Part shown: in pieces, positions 38,574 to 48,310 of the stretch
Position numbering within the stretch: position 1 is the first letter of the stretch
How the letters are laid out: each line of letters opens with the position of its first letter
NCBI GenBank assembly: GCA_013398275.1
Contig: VZSE01013366.1
Location: 248,001 to 312,000, forward strand
Reading direction: 5' to 3'
Length of the DNA stretch: 64,000 nt
Source of the DNA: Promerops cafer
Lineage: Eukaryota; Chordata; Aves; Passeriformes; Nectariniidae
Made by a program: the position numbers and the translations under genes
The notes under the pieces: generated by a model
What the model was told of the DNA's origin: nothing
Database searches by the model: none
What the model saw: the letters and a program-made list of their open reading frames with translations, nothing else

Positions 38574-38596
38574 TGTTGTTGTTGTTGTTGTTGTTT
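38574..38596. repeat. (GTT)n trinucleotide microsatellite
   Basis: Seven to eight GTT/TTG units follow a longer G/T-rich region (about 38510-38573). It is a length-variable simple repeat with no coding context. Confidence 0.92.
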
Positions 38597-40689
38597 TAAA
38601 TGCCTAAGTATGAAAATTAAAATGGCACAAGTAGCTTGGAGAGTTTTCCCAGTGAAACAATAGTAAGAAATGGATGGATATTTTTAGAGTTCCGTTGCTT
38701 CAGTGACATGTTCTGTTCTTTCCTCCAGGAGCTGTGCTTTTCTAACCAAGCTACACACTCATCCTTACATAGAAGCTTCTAAACTTTATTGCAGCACAAA
38801 GAGAATGTAATAAACTCATTAAGGCTTTTAAAGAAGGTCAGTGAGTTTTAAGTGATCTATTGTGTGTGGCTGTCCAATAAAACTTGCTTTTTTGTCAATA
38901 GTAAAAAAAAAAGGCTTTTTATTTTACAAATTTCTATCCTTCTTTCCACTGTTTATTGTTTTGGCTGCAAAATCACATTGCAAAAAACGAGTACTTCACT
39001 CCTTTTCAATTCATTTTTTTCAGTACAGAGCTGCTGCTTCCTGAAGTTTGTACCCCTTGAGCTCTGGCTTAGTGAAATGGCACCTGCCAGTTGCTGTGTG
39101 ACGCACCAAGAGCCAGCCTGTTTGAGAGCAGCCCTTGAAATATCTTCTCTTTTCTGTAGCTCCTGTTTTGGAGCAGCAAGAACTGCAGCCCAAGCCTGCT
39201 GTTCTTTCAGAGTGATTTGATTCATGCTAGTTCCAGCCTTTTTGGTTCCTGAAGATGACCTTTCATTCTCAGTATTTTTCCTTTTTTTCTCTCCTCAGCT
39301 CCCCTCCCAATACTTTGTGAGTGTGGAATTCTTTTGCAGCATGGAAAAGTGAGAACTCCTCCTATGAAAATATACTACATAAAAAAAGTGCAGAGAAATG
39401 AAGGATGGCAAAGATGAGTTTGAGTAATTGATTGATTGAGGGGAGAATATGTGATTATACTGAGGAGGATTTACAGGTGCTTCCTAAGAAGTCTATGTTG
39501 GTTTCTGGGTTCATGCCCATTTACTTTCCTTGCTGGTTTTACCTTCTGATTTCAAAATTGAGGATGTTTTCTCTCCAGCTAAAACCACCAATTCCCAAAG
39601 CTGTAGTTGACCTTTGTGCTGGTTAACCCAACAGAGAACAAGTAAAACAAAATGGTCTGAGTCAATAGAGAATAGCAGAAGTCTCTTTTTTTCTGCTTTA
39701 TTTCTGCTTTTATATGTATAAATTTTATCCATGTCATCTAAAATTTGTTTTCAAACTTTTTCTCAGAGATGACAGATTCTTTTTTTCCAGATTTCCCCAT
39801 CTTGTCGAAGCATCCTTGATTTATCCCCTTGGCTCTGAGAGGCAGTGGGTTGAAATGCTGCTGCTGTTCTTTGGTGATTGAGAATGTTTGCATGTTGGGG
39901 GTACTGATCAAGCTCTGCCTTGGGACTGTGTAGCAGATATGACTCTTCCTCCCTGGCAAGCCCAGTGCTGCTTTTTGCCACAGATTTCCATGATGGTGAT
40001 AACACCGCTGCATTCAAACAAGAAAAAAATTTGCTTTTCTTAAGGCATAAATATTTTGTGGATTTAGATGACATTACTGGTATTGTGTGACTTGTAATGG
40101 TATTTGTTTCTGTAGGAAATGGTCAGCAAAGTTGATGTGAATTCAGATGTGTAGGAAAGATGCTCTAAGATTATAGTGACTGACTCCTCCTTCTTCATTT
40201 AAGGGATTAGTGTCTGTCATGTTCACATCTTTATTTAATTCCTCTTTAGCATGCTGAATTTTGTATGAAGTAAAACCTTACTTTGTTCCTTATTCTGGTT
40301 GTCACATTTTAAAAAATATGTAGGAAAATCCATCAGGGCTACAGAACAGCCTTACTTATGAAATACAGCCTGTATGTGCCTTAAAGTATGAATTGTTCTG
40401 TAGTTTTTTACTTTCTAAGTCTTCTCTTTCAAATGATGATAAAAAAAAGCAAGCAGATAGTCAATAGTCCAAGGATTTCTCACTGAGCTGGATAAAAGAT
40501 TAAAAAAATAGGTTAAATTGAAACCAAAGTGGCCTAATTAAAAATGGAGAAAAGGTGTAAACTGAAATTCATTAACTTGTGTAGCAGTTACTTTGGGTTG
40601 CTACAGATTTTGTGGTACCGGAAGCAGCTAAGTGAAGACTATTTTTAAAGGACATAAGACTTCAGCTTAAGATGTATTTGGCTTCTTGC

Positions 40690-40705
40690 AAAAAAAAAAA
40701 AAAAA
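40690..40705. repeat. Poly-A run with AAAC tail
   Basis: Sixteen A are followed by CAAACAAAACC. This could be the worn poly-A tail of a plus-strand retroposon, but the sequence upstream does not resemble any retroposon or gene I know. Confidence 0.85.
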
Positions 40706-43700
40706 CAAACAAAACCAAAGTGGTCTTTGTGACATGGGACGGACAGTAGAGGGGACTATAAGGTCATAAAATATATAAATTTTTGATTTGTGCCTTTTCC
40801 TGTTTGAGAACTGACACACTGATTTACCTGAGAGCAAAAGTGATTTTTGAATTTTGCTAATAGCACAAGCCCTGTTCTTTCAATTTCGGCTGTGCCTGTT
40901 GTACTCTAATTGTGGAGTGGATTGTGTGAGCAATGTTTGCATTTATTAAAATGTTTCATGTAGCACAAAGAATACCTGATTCCTGGACTCTTAGGTAGGA
41001 ACATACTCAAGAACTGCTCCATATTTTCCGTAAAAGAGGATTTCTACTGATCTTGAGTAAATTGGATGTGATTGCATAAACAATGTAACATTGGTAAACT
41101 TGGGCTTTATTTGTGCAGGCTTTGGTGGCTTCTGTAATTACGGCTTTGTTTGTGCATTTTTGGGTACAGACAAAGCTGGCAAACTCAGAAGAAAATCTGA
41201 AAATTTAGGTTTGTAGATAATAAAATTAATTTCCAGAAATTTGTCTGTGTGCCATCTTTACTGAATTAATTATTCACTAAGTATTTTTCCCTGAAATGTT
41301 GCTACGGAAGGGGAGTTAATTTTTCAAGAATTGATATGCATGAGGTAGGTTGGCAATAAGGACTAGGAGGAATTTTGGAAAAGACTTTGCATTTTAATTA
41401 AATCCATCCTTTGAAATTTTAAAAAGTAGTTTGAAAACAAAACAAAACTCATTCTCACATTATTCATTCTGAGGCCTCAGGACATTCCAGCTAATCAGGG
41501 GATTTTTGGCTCTAAGTATGACACAAGCCCTAGGTATTAGACTGAAAGACATGTGTCAATGTATAATATAGAAAATTAAACAGTGAAGTTAGTTTTTGTC
41601 TTCAGAAAATATTAACCTTGTTTGCCCATGAATAAAATGGAAGAACTGTCAAGTATTTTAGTAGAATGAAATGCTGAAAATGAGAGTGAGTGTTACATGA
41701 TAACTAATTGTCTGAAAGAGCAAACAGTGACAGATGGCTTGTTATGATGCCTAGGGACTTTTCTGGTCATCTTCTGTTGTCAGTAAAAATCCTTGTCGGG
41801 AGTCAGATCCGAAATGATTGTCACTGATGGAGTATTTAGGAAATTCATTTAGTAGGAAAGTCATTGGTCTTTGTGAGGAGAGCATGGAGCCAAAGCCTCA
41901 CCAGTCTCACTTAAAACTGGAATTTAATTGCTGTAGCTGCTCTGGCTCCCAGCAGAGGTGAAGTTCACTCTGTATGAAGTAGAGCTGAATATATGTTCTG
42001 AGTGTGGCTGTACATTAAAAGAAAGGAAAGCAGAGGCATTCTGGAAAATCATTGTTTCAGTCTGCTGCTACAAGATGTTTTCAAAATTGAGGAGAATGAA
42101 GGAATTGGGAAACTTCTTGGAATGAGGTGCTTAGATAGTCCAAATTTTTTTTAGTTCATGTGATGTCAAAACTATGATAATTTCAAAGCAGGGAGAGCAA
42201 AGGGGATTAATTATCTTCAAGTGAATAAATACTGCTGAATTCTGTTGCTGGTGCTGTGCCTGGCCCCTCCCAAGGTCCCTGTGGGTCACCCCAGGGCCTC
42301 TCTCTTCTCTGGGAATGAACAGCTGGGTGCTGCTCACCCCAACACTGTTGTGCTCAGGACTTTCCATGGAAATGCTATGACAAGTCCCGAATTGCAGCCA
42401 AGGACCCTATGAATCATTCATTGTGAGACAGTGGAAGAGCCCCTGGATCAGTCCTTCCCACCTGGAAGAACACACACATATCACCTTTCACCCTCCTGCC
42501 TGGACCTGGTGGTTTCCTCTTATTGTGCTTAAAACAGTGAAATCTCTGTGCACCTCAGGATTTCTTCAGTTGAGGAACTTCTGTTCAACTTCTAAACCTA
42601 CTTACCAGTCAGGCTGGTAAAGCAATCTTCTTAATGATCTGGCACAGGACAGATCCCTAAATACTCCTCTGCCAGCTAAGAAACTCTGCTGCAATTCAAA
42701 GTGTACACAGGTTTACATACATGGCATGTGAAATTTAAAATAAAATATTTGTTCATGGCATTAGAATATGTAAAGCAAAAACCAGCAGGTAAGCTCAGGA
42801 AAGTAAAGAGGAAAAAATAGCTTGGAGTCCTATGATCCTCCTTAATGCATGGAAACCTCACTGAATCTATTTTGACAAATATGTAGGAATTTTTTTCAAG
42901 CTTCTATATTTACTGCTAATGGGAGTTTTACTTGCAGTTTCCCACGCTCTGCAGTTAAGAATGACTCTCCCTTTTAATGTTGTTTTAACGTAATTGTCCT
43001 GTCATTTCATTGCTTATTGTAGATCACCAAAATTACTGGTTTGCAAACTTTATCATGGTCTGGTAATAAAACTTAATAAGATCAGGAAACATAAAAAAGA
43101 CCTAGCTACTATATCTTACTGCAAACGTTAGACTAGCTGTTACTTTAGCCTTGAACAATAAAGTTTAACTCTTCTCTGTGGAAGTGGAGATGTTACAAGG
43201 ATGGTGTCATAATGTCATGAAAATGTGCTTCACCTGGGCTGGTAGTAGCTCTTGTGTTATGTGTGTGGGTGCTCTGCACAAAGGTGAGTAGCTTGGGCCT
43301 TTGTTCTGTGCCTGGGCCATAGCTGCCATGACTCCAGCTGGAAATGAGGGTCTTTTCCATTTGGCACAGCTCCATCCCACAGCTGTTTGGTCCTTAGCCC
43401 AAGACAGGGTATCAGGGAAGGCCAGTGATGGTCATTCTTGTTATTATAACCATTATTATTCCCTTAAATCTGGATCCTACCCAGCAGCTGCCCAGTTCTG
43501 GCACAGAAGTCATTGTCAGGGCCTAGGGAAATGCTGCTTTTGCCCTTCCACAGCTGGATGGGGAGTGCTGCACCACTGCTTTATGGTGCTGCCTGGGGGA
43601 ATGTCAATCCCAGAGCTGTCACGGTGATGTGTGAATAGAACACAGCAGAATAAATTTAGAAGCAATGGTGAAGAACTGCCAGTGCCGAATTAGTGAACCT

Positions 43701-45379
43701 GTAGCTGCCTTGTACAAAAGGAAACACGAAGCATATGCAAAGGCACAACTTTCCATTGGGTAAATAAAATTACTGTGGCCAAGATAAAAAAGAAGATAGA
43801 ACCAAGTGTATATGACATTTGAATAACCAATTCATGACTGGAAGAAGAGGTAATTCATCCTTATATAAGTGGTTCTAACACTACAGGGAGCAACAAAAAA
43901 AAATGAATAAAAGGTAAACAGCGTTACATTCTGTAGAATGAGAAAACCATCAGTTTCTCAGGCTTGAGAAAGCCATCAGTTAAAGCTATTTGCTCTGGAA
44001 TTGAAAGAGGCCTGCAACCCTTAACCACAAAAATAAAGAGAAAATTTAGGCAGTTGGTTTAGAAAACAAAAACAAAATACAAAACTCATGCAAAAAACTC
44101 ACTTATTCAGTGCAGTGGAACTGAGGTGTCTTCAGAGCTTGACTGAAAGTGAAAAAACCAGCAGGCTTTTATCAGGGTGAAGTGATGGAGGCTTGCACAG
44201 AGGGAAAATATAAACATGCTAGTTGATGCTGAAATGCAGAAATGTACAACAAAGCTATAGAGGAATGTAGAGACTCAAAAAAAAATCGTAGGGAAAGGAG
44301 ATAATACGAAAAACAGTGTCTAGGAGAGTATTAAGGGTCATTGTATAAGAAGAGTAAACTATCCTGAATGTTGATTAATAGGCTTGAAATTAAAGGTTTG
44401 CACTCTGAGCCCCACCAGACTCCATTGATCAAGTCAAAGGCAACAGGTACCATCAATGCTAGATTTGCAAAGTGCTTCCAAAGGCCAAGGTCATTTACAG
44501 AACAAATGGAAAGCTGTCTATTCTGAAGCACTGAGGAAAACACTAGGGGCAGATCCAGTCAGAAGTAATGGATGCATTCTGATAAAGACTAGAGAGATAA
44601 TCAAGATGCCCTGTGTCTTGGGGAACAGTGATGAGGGACAGCCAAGATGCCTAACACGAGGGTAACTGCATATACATGACTGAATAATGCAAATAGGAAG
44701 AAAAAAATAGCAGAAATAATGTTACTGACAGTGCAATTAACAGAGATTTGTCAAAAATACAGCATGCTGACTAGATGTCACCCAGCCCAAATGCCAGAAA
44801 TACAAAGTAATATTTTATTCTGTTTGTTTATACTGGTGTAGTGTTTGAGAGCTCCAGCTGGGCATGTACTCGCTTTCAGAGTTACCTATGGTCACTGCAG
44901 CACTGGCAGCTAATTCATTATTTTCCAAAGTGCTGTGGAATAACTTGAGTGTTAATGAAAACCACATTTTGTTTTTTGGGTTCCCACTCCAGTCCATCAA
45001 GTAGGCAAGCTACAGGATCAAGACTCTAAGGAAAAGAACCCATTAAATGTCTTAGAAGTCATGAGGCTAAGGCAGAAGAATTTACTCAGCTAGTCATTAC
45101 TATAAATTTCTAGATTGAAGAGGTACTTGAACTTACAGTAGCCACCCAGTCTAAAAGAACTGTGTTCCATTCAGTGCTTGAAATGTCACACTGAATACTT
45201 GGTGTCACGCACAAACGAATTTCCAAGTTAATTAGGCTTTTGGTTATGTTTTTCTTGACATTCAAATAATCTTATGTCCAGTTTAAGAAATGATGATCTG
45301 ATGCTCATGTTAAGCATCATCTTGATGCTTATCACTTATTTGCTTATTTATCCCTGTCATTTTTTTTTCAATATTTGCT

Positions 45380-45413
45380 TTGTGTGTGTGTATGTGTGTG
45401 TGTGTGTGTGTAC
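45380..45413. repeat. (GT)n microsatellite
   Basis: Alternating TG dinucleotides with a single TA interruption run for about 34 bases. A short (ATGT)n repeat lies 150 bases further on, at about 45557-45570. Confidence 0.93.
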
Positions 45414-45763
45414 AGTGAATAAAATACTTGTTCCAAAGTTTATTCTCGGCATTTCTTTGTATTTAAATGATGCTCAACAGTCTGTCTTATGTAACCAGGA
45501 GAGTAGTAGAGGACTCAAGTTCTCTGTTCTGCAAATCCCTGGCTTATTTGAGGAAGATGTATGTATGTATCCTTCTAAACAGGACATTATCCTCTGCTGA
45601 AACAACATAGCAAGAACAAGAGGGTTCAGGCTGTGTGGCCAGTGTGGCAAATAAAGTCTGAAAAGCCAAGAGTCTGTTGGCAGAGTGGGGATGCTGATCC
45701 CTAACACGGAGGCAGAGATGCTCCTCAGTAGCAGGGGCTCTCTATATGTAGTTTCAGGGTGTC

Positions 45764-46473
45764 TGTTGATTCAAAGGAATCTACTCCACAGCAAGGTACT
45801 GTAAAGTAAAGTACACCTTTATTAGCCAGGCCAGGAGCACGCAGGGGTTAACACCTCCATGTGCATGTCCACCATGGTCATTTTACAGAGGTTTTTATAC
45901 ATGTGCAAGTTTGTCATTACACGTTTGCAAGTTCATTGTTACATGTTTACAAGTACGTGTTCCACCCTTGTTTTGGTCACTTCTCTAAAGTCAGTGTCCT
46001 AAGGGGTCTTACATGACTTGCAGTTTCCTTGTCTTAGGGTTACAAACACAGCACACTATTCTTAATACATTTATCACATCTATTTTGCTAATACACACCT
46101 AATTCTACAGTTACACACTTCATTACTACATTAGTTATACTTCATTTATAATTACGTATTGGTTATATTCCTATCCTCCTATAACATTTTCCTACCTCTT
46201 TGTGACAGTTCTTCTATTTGTCATTAAAACGGCAATTAGCGCGTCTTCCTCCTTATTGCTTAGCCCATAGGGGCTAGGCCCTTGTTCTGTAGACAAGCAG
46301 TTAGCCAAAGCCATGAGCATTCCATTCCCTTATCATCCTGGTCCGCTCGGGTTTGTTTTTCCAAGAGCAGTTGGAATTAGGCATAGCATCCTATTCACTT
46401 ATCACCATAGCCCCTACCAGGGCTAGACTTCTTGTCTTGCAAAAGCAGTTGTGGCTGAGCATAGCAGCCAACA
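45764..46473 (-). mobile_element. Endogenous retrovirus LTR with multiple U3 tandem repeats
   Basis: Read on the minus strand this shows LTR architecture. A TATA box TATAAAAA lies at 45899-45892 and the polyadenylation signal AATAAA at 45823-45818, 70 bases downstream. A tail of about 55 bases ends in AACA. The plus-strand ends TGTTG (45764) and CAACA (46473) form an inverted terminal pair. The upstream (U3) part holds three diverged copies of a ~70-79 bp unit at 46243-46319, 46320-46388 and 46389-46466. A shorter 20-22 bp repeat occurs three times at 45899-45962, just upstream of the TATA box. No target-site duplication flanks these ends. An alternative right end at 45993 would give a 230-bp element flanked by GTGTC (45759-45763 and 45994-45998) but would leave the U3 repeats outside. 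No coding retroviral sequence adjoins. Confidence 0.55.
46243..46466 (-). repeat. Three diverged ~75-bp tandem units in LTR U3
   Basis: Units lie at 46243-46319, 46320-46388 and 46389-46466. On the plus strand each ends in a GAGCA/TAGCA-type motif, has an A-G-CAGTT block about 30 bases before that, and begins with a pyrimidine-rich CCTTAT or CACTTATCA block. Tandem duplication of U3 segments usually multiplies enhancer sites in retroviral LTRs; that role is inferred here. Confidence 0.5.
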
Positions 46474-47212
46474 TCCAACTTTTATTAGTCTATACTTTAT
46501 ACCAAAGCACTTATGTTAAAGGAGTTCTAAGTTTCATATGTTAAAGGAGTCCTGTGTTTAAAAGAGTCCTGTGTATCACTATTTTAGAAAATTATGCTGA
46601 GAGATTATGAAACCAAGACTAGATTTCATAAGCATTAACATTGTGTGAATTTCTTGTGTGTAAAAAGTATTGAAATACAGAGGATAGCAAACAGACCATA
46701 AAAAATGTAGTTAAACATACTAATTCAATGAGTTTTCAATGCCTTTCAATGCTGGCAAGAGAGAATAGAGGTACTGCTCTCTTTTGGTATTATTGGAAGA
46801 GATATGTCATTCCTTGCAGATAGTTTTAAAAGCCTAAGGGAAGAGGGGACCAAATGTTCTTTGATACCTGGGGATAGACACACATTTCCTGTATGTCACC
46901 GCAGCCTAGGACCATCAGGTGCTGGTAAACAGTAATTCCTCCCTATTACTGATGTGATCATGAGGAATTTCTCTGTTAAACTCTGCCTGGGCCATTTATG
47001 AGAAACATTTTAATCCTACATTTTGTCTGTGTGGAACCATGTCTTGGGGATGTTTTATTACCCCATATCATTTTTGGGGGTCTTGTTCTGTTTTGTTCTG
47101 TCTTGTTTCGGGATGGCCACTGTTCCCCCCACCTCCTTGTGATCCTCCTTGGCTCCAGGGCTATGGCTAGTATCTCTGACCAGGGATACTGCTACTTTGT
47201 GTGGGTTTTGTC

Positions 47213-47256
47213 TGTTTTTTTTGTTTTGTTTTGTTTCGGGTTTTTTTGTTTTTTCC
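47213..47256. repeat. T/G-rich (TTTTG)n simple repeat
   Basis: TTTTG units with interruptions extend over about 40 bases and lead into a short GC-rich, CpG-containing segment (about 47268-47450). The repeat has no other identifiable content. Confidence 0.75.
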
Positions 47257-47267
47257 TTTTGGCACTG

Positions 47268-47453
47268 TGACTCGAGGGACCAGCCAGTGCCGGTGAGAAA
47301 TCCACGGAGCCTTTCCGGCCGTGTTCGGTAGCCGGGCTGCTGCTGCCATACCCCGCTGGGTGAGCCTGCCCTGCCGATCCAGCTTGCTTCTCCTGAGGTT
47401 CCTGCTACAGCTCCTTCTGCTATCCAGAGATCAGCACCAGGATCAGCTCCCTC
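47268..47453. other. GC-rich CpG-containing segment left of LTR
   Basis: The segment is GC-rich with many CpG (CTCGAGG, TTTCCGGCCGTGTTCGG, CCCCGCTGG), in contrast to its surroundings. Together with the GC-rich piece to the right of the LTR (47789-48310) it may be one older sequence that the LTR interrupted, or retroviral leader DNA. No primer-binding site for a known tRNA could be placed directly next to the LTR end. Confidence 0.45.
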
Positions 47454-47788
47454 TGTTAGCGTTCAGGAACACATAATCACAGATGGATTATATGCAGGCG
47501 CTTTTATTGAAGAGCTCTGGAAGCCAGGGGTACAAACCCAAATCTGACTTCGACATTGATTCGAGATGCATACATATTTATATTTTAACATTATATAACT
47601 AATTGTTTTATTGTATGAGCATGATCTTTCATTATGTTTAACTTTTGATAAAACCACATCATTTATCAATACACTTAACAATCATATCACTTATCAATGT
47701 GTAGGTGCAGTTTCATATGATTTACCAAAAACAAAGCATAATCATAGCAGGTGCAGTTCTGCATGATCTACTAAAACAAAACACAACA
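47454..47788 (-). mobile_element. Endogenous retrovirus LTR (solo or 3' LTR)
   Basis: The 335-bp element begins TGTTAGCG and ends CACAACA on the plus strand. On the minus strand it shows a TATA-like ATATAAATAT at 47583-47574, the polyadenylation signal AATAAA at 47508-47503 and a U5 tail of about 50 bases ending CTAACA. A 46-bp U3 unit starting AGGTGCAGTT on the plus strand is repeated at 47703-47748 and 47749-47785. Just upstream of the LTR on the minus strand lies the purine run GGAGGGAGGA (47798-47789), which looks like a polypurine tract and would make this a 3' LTR. Against that, CTCCCTC occurs both immediately left (47447-47453) and two bases beyond the right end (47791-47797), as a target duplication of a solo LTR might. 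The two readings cannot be separated by eye. Confidence 0.75.
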
Positions 47789-48310
47789 TCCTCCCTCCGC
47801 GGCCCACCAGGTCTACTCCACCTCCCCAAACACTGCCTGCAGTTCCCATGATTTTAGAAACATTTTCAACCCCATGTTAACACCTCTGTGAGTCTGTAAA
47901 GGAAGCGCCTTCTCCATCCCACCGCAACAGCTGCGCCCGCCTTTGCCCACATGCAGACATGGCTCCACATCAGCTGAATTTTCACGGAATTTTTGCTACA
48001 CAGTCATGACTTTTTCATGGATTTTTAGAGACATTTTCATGACATTTTCACTGAATTTTCACAGTATCTCCATGACATTTTCAAGGAATTTCTGCGGCAT
48101 TTCCGCAATATTTTCAAGAAATTCTCATGAAATTTCCACAAAGTTTCCGCGGAATTTTCGCTGCAGAGACCCTTGCACCGATCACCTCACTGGAAGAGAC
48201 CGCCGTCCCTCCCCCAGCTCTTGCTGGAAATTCTGGGCTGGCTCTCACCCATCGTGATACTTCCAGAACTGGGAAGGGGACAGGAGGCAGCGACACCCCT
48301 GGACACAAAA
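47789..48310 (-). mobile_element. GC-rich flank of LTR, possible ERV internal remnant
   Basis: This segment has elevated GC and CpG and contains the 11-bp tandem array at 47978-48164. If the purine run next to the LTR is a polypurine tract, this would be the last part of the retroviral interior, read on the minus strand. I see no gag, pol or env similarity, and no second LTR to the right. The right limit near 48310 is placed where ordinary A-rich sequence resumes (ACACAAAACAAAACC). A plus-strand 104-codon frame (47943-48257) crosses the array and only mirrors its repetition. Confidence 0.4.
47978..48164. repeat. 17-copy, 11-bp tandem array (consensus ATTTTCATGGA)
   Basis: The 187 bases divide exactly into 17 units of 11 with no insertion or deletion. 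T is at unit position 2 in 16 of 17 units and C at position 6 in 14 of 17. Divergence is concentrated in positions 7-11 (CACGGA, CATGAC, CCGCAA and similar). Joined units create TTCNNNGAA palindromes at 47981-47989, 48047-48055 and 48080-48088, and a 10-base palindrome TTCCGCGGAA at 48145-48154. The unit length is close to one helical turn, so all copies face the same side of the DNA. The array lies 190 bases from the LTR at 47454-47788. Function is unknown. Confidence 0.9.

Larger units (their letters stand above)
31721..45758. other. Long unique stretch with no recognisable gene
   Basis: Over 14 kb I see no gene, RNA gene or clear transposon. Notable low-complexity parts are an AT-rich doubled motif (ACTTATATTTTAT-like) at 33225-33283, a T-run at 36406-36421, a (GTT)n repeat at 38574-38596, an A-run at 40690-40705 and the (GT)n repeat at 45380-45413. 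A GC-richer patch lies at 32640-32800. Open frames are at most about 120 codons and none resembles a known protein. Confidence 0.55.

Noticed and set aside
47943..48257. 104-codon plus-strand frame with repeated NF/FS residues
   Set aside because: The repetition reflects the 11-bp DNA array. Eleven is not a multiple of three, so no fixed peptide repeat is maintained, which argues against coding selection.
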